A program made the translations under genes and the position numbers. Shown here piece after piece: positions 58,688 through 64,000 of a DNA stretch of 64,000 nucleotides. The notes under the pieces are model-generated. The model was not told the origin of the DNA. It saw only the letters and a program-made list of their open reading frames with translations, and made no database searches. Each line of letters starts with the position of its first letter. Positions within the stretch are counted from its first letter, which is position 1. This DNA is from UBA2387 sp019454665 (GTDB lineage Bacteria > Armatimonadota > Fimbriimonadia > Fimbriimonadales > Fimbriimonadaceae): the NCBI GenBank assembly GCA_045862995.1, contig BTVX01000008.1:1-64000 (forward strand), given 5' to 3'.

Positions 58688-60289
58688 TCAATACCATTGG
58701 AAAGTCGGGCCGGCCATAGCGAGTCCCAAGGCCTCGCGGACGGTGTCGGGGGTTGGATTCGACCCCAGGTAGCTCAGCAAGAGCGTTCGCTCAGGCTCGG
58801 GCATGGGGCCGCCGACCAGCACTTCGCCGATGCGGCGAACGACGGTTTGCGGGTGTCGGCTGCGCAACAGTCCGAACGTGTCCACCGTCACCTGCCACAC
58901 CCAACTCTGGACGAGGTCTTGCACCAACATCCAACGCGGCTGGAGGTTGCCGACCCAGTTCCGATACGCGTCCGGATAGCCGTTCGGCGCGGGCCAGAAG
59001 AAGGGCGTCTGGCCGGATTTCTCCATGTAGTACCACCAGAGTGAGAACACGTAGGGCACCTGGGCGCGTGTCGCCCGCACAGCCGAGACCATGAAATGGT
59101 ACGGGCGCTTGTATTTGGGCGTGGCGTAGCGACGGACCGTCTTCTGATCCAGGATCGCTCGAAGCATGGACTTGATGTCGCCGTTGGTGGCCGTGTACAC
59201 CGCCGCAACCCGGTCCACGAGCGCTTGGGGCGGATCTTCGGTGAGGAAGTGGCGCAGCATCTTCCGCGAGACGAACCTGGCCGTCCGTTGATGCCCGGCC
59301 AGAATCTCCAAGATCCGCTCGCCATCCCTGATGCCGCCGTTGGAGGGGATTTCGATGCCGAGGAAGTACTTGCGCGCGTTGTCGTGGTACTGCGGGTCGA
59401 AGCGGAACTGGCCATAGGTGGCGCTACTTTCGTCCCAGTCGTATAGCCACCCGGTGAAGCATCGCGCCACGTCGAGCACGTCGTCTTCGGGGTAGCCGCC
59501 GTCTACGCCCAGGGTGTGCAGTTCGAGCAGTTCGCGGGCGTAGTTCTCGTTGGGATAGCCCGTGATGTTCGATGCGTTGTCCAGGTATTCGAGCATTCCC
59601 GAACTGCGGGCCACGGCGTTCAGGAGCGTGGGGAACGAGCCGAGCGCGTGGCGCCGGATCACGTCCCTCTGGTAAAGCGTGTTCAGCTTGCCGAGTTTGG
59701 GGGCATAGACGTTGAAGTGGTCGGCCCAGAACTCGACCATGCGCTCGTACAGTTGCCGCTTCGAATAGATCGAGCGGACCACGTGGGCTTGGACGGTCTC
59801 GTGCACGCACTCCCACCAATCCGATTGGCCCAACGCAGCCCCGGACCGCTGAAGCGTGCTGAACTCCGCAAGACGATACGCGACATAGTCGTCGGGGATG
59901 GCCTCGTGGTTCAGGTGATACTCGAGATAGCCGCTCGGGCCCAGCCGCCGGTAGAGTTCGCCCTCCTCCTCGCTGTAGCCGAACGTCATGCGGTGGACGA
60001 GCCGATAGTCCACCAAGTTCGGCGGCCCGTCGTGGCCCTTGTTGTCTCCGCCGTCGTCCTTCGGCGGGCGCGTGTCGGGCCTGGGTCGCTGTTCCAGGTG
60101 TTCAAGTGCCCCCGACTCCTTGGCCCAGGCATGCAAGCGGTCGCGCACCTCGCGAAGGCGGGCATCGTGCGTGGCCGTGGGGTTTGACTTGGACTGCATG
60201 GAATCGGGCGGTTTTCTCCTTAGACGCTCGCCCAATTCAAAGGTTCGTCCCAAGGAATGGGGATCGGCTTGCTGGAGCAGGTTTGTCAT
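58688..60289 (-). CDS. DUF1800 protein
   Basis: This protein of about 533 residues matches the DUF1800 family: LVHRMTFGYSEEEGELY near the start, MVEFWADHFNV, YPNENYARELLELHTLGVDGGYPEDDVLDVARCFTGW, FVSRKMLRHFL and FFWPAPNGYPD. Together with DUF1501 it forms a conserved two-gene cassette of unknown, probably extracytoplasmic, function. The ATG at 60289 is provisional; an ATG at 60199 is also possible, and no clear signal peptide is seen with either start. Confidence 0.88.
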   Translation of the reverse strand: MTNLLQQADPHSLGRTFELGERLRRKPPDSMQSKSNPTATHDARLREVRDRLHAWAKESGALEHLEQRPRPDTRPPKDDGGDNKGHDGPPNLVDYRLVHRMTFGYSEEEGELYRRLGPSGYLEYHLNHEAIPDDYVAYRLAEFSTLQRSGAALGQSDWWECVHETVQAHVVRSIYSKRQLYERMVEFWADHFNVYAPKLGKLNTLYQRDVIRRHALGSFPTLLNAVARSSGMLEYLDNASNITGYPNENYARELLELHTLGVDGGYPEDDVLDVARCFTGWLYDWDESSATYGQFRFDPQYHDNARKYFLGIEIPSNGGIRDGERILEILAGHQRTARFVSRKMLRHFLTEDPPQALVDRVAAVYTATNGDIKSMLRAILDQKTVRRYATPKYKRPYHFMVSAVRATRAQVPYVFSLWWYYMEKSGQTPFFWPAPNGYPDAYRNWVGNLQPRWMLVQDLVQSWVWQVTVDTFGLLRSRHPQTVVRRIGEVLVGGPMPEPERTLLLSYLGSNPTPDTVREALGLAMAGPTFQWY

Positions 60290-60429
60290 ACTTGGAACCG
60301 CAGCCGTCCATTCTGGCCGACGAAGGAACTCCCAACCCGTGTTCGGGAGTCTAATGTGAAGCAAGTCCTTGAAGGGAGCGTTGCGTGCGACCGTAGATAC
60401 GATGCCATGGCGATGAGGTTTTTGAAGTG

Positions 60430-62577
60430 ATGTTCCGGTTCGCCCTTGGGGTGGGCATGGTTGTTGGCGCGGTGGCGGCCTTTGGCCAATCGGTCGCTCA
60501 GAGTCTGGCGTTGCACAGACTGGCCGAGGAATCGGCGCGGCGGTCCAGCCTCCAGAGCGAATGGGTTCGACGCGCCGCAGGGCTCTCGGGCGAGCCGATC
60601 CGTCGAGAGTTTCCCGACGGTTCGATCATCGAATGGGTGGGCTTCGACCAAGCGGGCTGGCCGTTTTTCGTCCAGACGACGAACCGCGTGGCGGCCATCA
60701 GCGTCGAAACGCTCCCCTGCTGGCCGGGCCAAGTCTCAGGATTGAATCTGGACGGCACGGGCGTGCGCCTCGGCATCTGGGATGGCGGGGCAGTCCTCGC
60801 CACCCATCAGGAGTTTCAAAACCGGGTCAGCCTTGGGAACTCGGGCAACAGCTCGAACCATGCGACCCACGTCGCGGGGACGATGATCGCCAGCGGCGTG
60901 AGCGTTTCGGCGATCGGCATGTCCCCCAAGGCGACGCTGCGTTCCTACAACTGGAGCAACGATACGGGCGAGATGGCCACGGAGGCCGCCGGCGGGTTGC
61001 TTCTTTCCAACCACTCGTATGGCCGGGTGACGGGCTGGAACTTCAGCAACAGCACTTGGTACTGGTACGGCAATCCCGCCGTCAGCGAGTCCGAGGACGT
61101 GGCGTTCGGGCTTTACGACGAGGCCGCCAGGGTCTGGGACACTGTCGCCTTCAACGCGCCGCGCTACCTCATCGTGAAGTCGGCGGGCAACGACCGCAAC
61201 GATCGTCCCAGCAGCCAACCCACCCAACATCTGGTGCGGATCAATGGCACGTGGACCGAGAGCGCCACGGTGCGCGACCCGGACGGCGGCAACGACGGCT
61301 ACGACTCGATGAGTTCGTACTCGCTGGCCAAAAACATCCTGAGCGTCGGCGCGATCAACGACTTGCCCAACGGCTACTCATCGCCTTCCAGCGTCGTGAT
61401 GACGGCCTTCAGCGGATGGGGACCCGCCGACGATGGCCGAATCAAGCCCGACATCGTGGCCAATGGGACCGCCCTCAGTTCGTCCAGCAACGCGTCCATC
61501 TCCTCGTACGCTTCCCTTTCGGGCACTTCCATGGCCGCGCCCAACGTGACGGGCTCGCTCGGCCTTCTCGTCGAGCAAGCCCGGCGGACGCTTGGACGAG
61601 ACCTGATGGCGGCCACGATGAAGGGTCTGGCGATCCACACCGCCGACGAAACGGGCGATAGCCCCGGACCCGACTACCGCTTTGGCTGGGGCTTGCTCAA
61701 CACGCGCCGCGCCGCCGAGACGATCCGGCAGCATGGGGCGCTTCACCCGACGTTGTTCGAGCAGGCGCTCTCCAATGGTGCGAAGTTCGTGGTCCCCGTG
61801 GTTTCGGATGGCGCCGGGCCGCTCAAGGCCACGATCTGCTGGACCGATCCGATCGGCTCGTTGCCGCCTTACACGCTCAACCCGCGCAACAAGGTCCTCG
61901 TCCACGATCTGGACCTGCGACTGGTCGGCCCCGACGGAACCCACCTGCCGTGGACCCTGAACGTCTTCAATCCGTCCGCAGCGGCCGTTCCCGGCGACAA
62001 TTCGACCGACAACGTCGAGCAAGTGCTCCTCAACAACCCGGCCGCCGGCGTCTATTGGGTCGAAGTGACCCACAAGGGTTCGCTCACGGTGCCGAGTCAA
62101 GCCTTCTCTCTGGTGGTCACCGGACACCTCCCCAACCGCACGGTTTCGGGCCGCGTCGGTTGGTCCGGCTGGAGCGGCCCTTCGATCGCCGAGACCGAGG
62201 TCGCGTTCTACGCCCCGGGTCAGCCGACGCCCTATTGGAGCGGGCCCGTGTCGCTGAGCGCATCGGGCGAGTTCGCGCTTTCGGCGCCTCCAATGGCGAC
62301 GCGCTTCGTGGTGCACCGTCGGCCTTGGCTTCGCTTCGCCGCCCAGGTGGATTCGCCCGAGGCTGTGTCGGGTCTGCTGTGGACGTTGGTCAACGGCGAC
62401 GTGAACGGCGACAACTCGGTGAACGCGATGGACTTCCTGGCGCTGCGCGCCGCGTTCGGTTCTAGCACGGGCGACTCGGCTTGGAATCCCTATGCCGACT
62501 TGAACGGCGACGGCTCGGTCGGCATCGCGGACTTCCAGATTCTGCGGGCGAACTTCGGCCGCTCCGGCGACCTCTGA
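60430..62577 (+). CDS. Subtilisin-like serine protease with C-terminal dockerin module
   Basis: This 715-residue secreted S8 protease has a signal peptide (FALGVGMVVGAVAAFGQSVA). Its catalytic triad is Asp118 (LGIWDGG), His147 (NHATHVAGT) and Ser367 (LSGTSMAAPN), with the oxyanion Asn in KSAGNDRN. A jelly-roll P-like domain follows (TICWTDPIG, VHDLDLRLVGPDG, NVEQVLLNNPAAGVYWVEVTH), then a beta-sandwich (VSGRVGWSGWSGPS) and, from about residue 657, a dockerin-like pair GDVNGDNSVNAMDF and DLNGDGSVGIADF. The same tail occurs at the 17584 gene. Type II secretion is a plausible export route. A GTG three bases upstream is an alternative start. Confidence 0.93.
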   Translation: MFRFALGVGMVVGAVAAFGQSVAQSLALHRLAEESARRSSLQSEWVRRAAGLSGEPIRREFPDGSIIEWVGFDQAGWPFFVQTTNRVAAISVETLPCWPGQVSGLNLDGTGVRLGIWDGGAVLATHQEFQNRVSLGNSGNSSNHATHVAGTMIASGVSVSAIGMSPKATLRSYNWSNDTGEMATEAAGGLLLSNHSYGRVTGWNFSNSTWYWYGNPAVSESEDVAFGLYDEAARVWDTVAFNAPRYLIVKSAGNDRNDRPSSQPTQHLVRINGTWTESATVRDPDGGNDGYDSMSSYSLAKNILSVGAINDLPNGYSSPSSVVMTAFSGWGPADDGRIKPDIVANGTALSSSSNASISSYASLSGTSMAAPNVTGSLGLLVEQARRTLGRDLMAATMKGLAIHTADETGDSPGPDYRFGWGLLNTRRAAETIRQHGALHPTLFEQALSNGAKFVVPVVSDGAGPLKATICWTDPIGSLPPYTLNPRNKVLVHDLDLRLVGPDGTHLPWTLNVFNPSAAAVPGDNSTDNVEQVLLNNPAAGVYWVEVTHKGSLTVPSQAFSLVVTGHLPNRTVSGRVGWSGWSGPSIAETEVAFYAPGQPTPYWSGPVSLSASGEFALSAPPMATRFVVHRRPWLRFAAQVDSPEAVSGLLWTLVNGDVNGDNSVNAMDFLALRAAFGSSTGDSAWNPYADLNGDGSVGIADFQILRANFGRSGDL

Positions 62578-62707
62578 TCTTGCGGCCCTGAAGGGACGCG
62601 CTCCGTCGTGTCCACGCTAGAAACAGTCGCCACGGAGGACGACCCTCCAACGTCCCTCGCTTCACTGGGTGCAACGGAACCGTCGCCGGACCGGTAATCT
62701 CCATGCG

Positions 62708-63964
62708 ATGGACTCCGATGCCCTCCATGCCACCGTCGTCGGCCAATACCAGCGCCATGTGAACCCTGCCCTCGCCAAGCTGATGGGCTTTGCCGGGTTC
62801 GGGGTCGAGGTCCAAGGCGAAGGCTGCTGGATCACCGACCACGACGGCCGGAAGTTCCTCGACTGCCTCGGCGGCTACGGGGTGTTCAGCCTCGGCCACC
62901 GCAACCCGTCGGTCGTCGAAGCCGTCCGCTCCCAGCTCGACCGCATGCCCCTCTCGGGCAAAGCGTTCTTCAACGCGGCGCAGGGCGCCCTGGCCGAGAA
63001 ACTCGCCTCGCTGGCCCCCGGCGACCTGCAGTTCACATTCTTCTGCAACAGCGGGGCCGAAGCCTGCGAGGCCGCCCTCAAGTTCGCCAAGGGCGCGACG
63101 GGGCGAGCCAAGATCGTCTCCACCGAAGGCGGCTACCACGGCAAAACGCTGGGCGCACTGGCCGCCACGGGCCGCTCCAAGTACCGCAAGCCCTTCGAGC
63201 CCCTGATGCCGGGTGTGCAGTTCGTGCCGTATGGCGACGCAGACGCTTTGGCCGCCGCCGTAGACGGCGAAACCGCCTGCGTGATCGTCGAGCCGATCCA
63301 GGGCGAGGGAGGCATCCACGTGCCGCCCGATGGCTACCTCGCTTCGGCGCGAGAGGCCTGCGACCGTGCCGGAGCGTTGCTCATCTTCGACGAGGTTCAA
63401 ACCGGACTCGGTCGAACGGGCACGATGTTCGCCTGCGAGCACGAAGGCGTCGCCCCGGACCTGATGACCCTGGCCAAGTGCCTGGGCGGCGGCGTCATGC
63501 CTATCGGTGCGCTCATGGGTACGCGAGCCGTTTGGGACAAGGTCTTCTCCGAGAACCCCATCGCCCACTCGTCCACGTTCGGCGGCAACGCCTTGGCGTG
63601 CGCAGCTGGGTTGGCGGCACTGGAAGTCGTCGAACGCGACCGCCTGTGCGCCCGAGCCCGGGTGATGGGAAGCAAGCTCGTCGCGGGTTTGCAGACGGTT
63701 CGAGCAGGCCAGCCCGAACTGATCGCCGAGGTGCGCGGGCGCGGCCTCATGATCGGCGTCGAGTTCGCCATGGACGAGGTGGGCGAACTCGTGGTGGCCC
63801 AGATGATGAAGCGGGGCGTGTGCGTGGCGTACACGCTCAACAACCCCAGGGTCATCCGCTTCGAGCCGCCGCTGATCATCTCGGAGGCCGAGGTGGACTT
63901 GGCCGTTCGCGTGTTCGGCGAGGCCGTCGCCGAAACCGCCGAACTCATCGCCGAGTTGGTCTGA
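62708..63964 (+). CDS. Class III PLP aminotransferase
   Basis: This 418-residue enzyme is an aspartate aminotransferase-fold class III transaminase (acetylornithine/putrescine/4-aminobutyrate group). Visible motifs are WITDHDGRKFLDCLGGYGVFSLGHRNP, FFCNSGAEACEAALKFA, GGYHGKTLGALAATG, EPIQGEGGIHVPP, FDEVQTGLGRTG and the PLP lysine region TLAKCLGGGVMPIGAL. The YGVFSLGHRNPSVVEAV start resembles putrescine or lysine-type aminotransferases. The substrate is not determined. The gene is separate from its neighbours: 62578-62707 shows no gene, and I see no clear RBS before the ATG. Confidence 0.9.
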   Translation: MDSDALHATVVGQYQRHVNPALAKLMGFAGFGVEVQGEGCWITDHDGRKFLDCLGGYGVFSLGHRNPSVVEAVRSQLDRMPLSGKAFFNAAQGALAEKLASLAPGDLQFTFFCNSGAEACEAALKFAKGATGRAKIVSTEGGYHGKTLGALAATGRSKYRKPFEPLMPGVQFVPYGDADALAAAVDGETACVIVEPIQGEGGIHVPPDGYLASAREACDRAGALLIFDEVQTGLGRTGTMFACEHEGVAPDLMTLAKCLGGGVMPIGALMGTRAVWDKVFSENPIAHSSTFGGNALACAAGLAALEVVERDRLCARARVMGSKLVAGLQTVRAGQPELIAEVRGRGLMIGVEFAMDEVGELVVAQMMKRGVCVAYTLNNPRVIRFEPPLIISEAEVDLAVRVFGEAVAETAELIAELV

Positions 63965-64000
63965 CCACGCTTAACCCACCCTTAACCGGTTCCCATTGCG

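Overview
The window is one GC-rich bacterial chromosome segment with genes packed on both strands, many overlapping by 4 to 8 bases (ATGA, GTGA and TTGA stop/start overlaps). The organism is most likely a member of Armatimonadota, probably the Fimbriimonadia. This is an inference from the gene mix: a hybrid type II secretion/type IV pilus operon, H-X9-DG type proteins, dockerin-tailed secreted proteins, DUF1501/DUF1800 pairs, and frequent GTG/TTG starts. No 16S gene is present to confirm it.

Layout. 1-770: mosaic tandem repeats. 777-3204 (minus): nitrilase, GNAT acetyltransferase, ParB and tRNA-Val. 3321-9479 (plus): cell-wall amidase, GerMN protein, then nusA-ylxR-infB-queF. 9573-12095: a 15-G tract followed by two unknown secreted-protein genes of lower GC, the first with a possible caspase-like His/Cys pair. 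12143-15679: M42 peptidase and a pair of amidohydrolases, one lacking its metal motif and crossed by a 10-N assembly gap. 15793-19032: a broken DUF6265 gene, an H-X9-DG protein and a frameshifted dockerin-tailed propeller. 19102-24979 (minus): BNR propeller, KimA-like potassium transporter, IlvE and a lipoprotein. 25013-27943: PdxH, VOC protein and an ABC/FtsX exporter. 28052-28772: a second mosaic repeat block. 28984-33891: two LTxxQ proteins, a GH130 phosphorylase, a glycerophosphodiesterase and a TolB-like protein. 33949-45174 (minus): secretion operon gspE-F-G-H-I-J-K, a pilM/N fusion, pilO, a gspC/pilP-like gene and gspD. 45366-51390: secreted and membrane proteins of unknown role, a TIGR01777 epimerase and DUF1990, with decamer repeats between genes. 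51446-54242: rpiB, prs, glmU. 54327-63964: M61 peptidase, ALDH7, DUF1501, DUF1800, a subtilisin with dockerin tail and a class III aminotransferase.

How the parts fit. The secretion operon is the likely export route for the many signal-peptide proteins around it, including the two dockerin-tailed ones. Information-processing genes (nusA to queF) and precursor genes (prs, glmU, rpiB) form compact housekeeping blocks. The most unusual features are the network of intergenic repeats sharing exact words at five loci, the poly-G tract ahead of an unknown secreted-protein pair, and a recurrent placement of -10-like boxes 6 to 11 bases before start codons, which suggests leaderless or nearly leaderless mRNAs.
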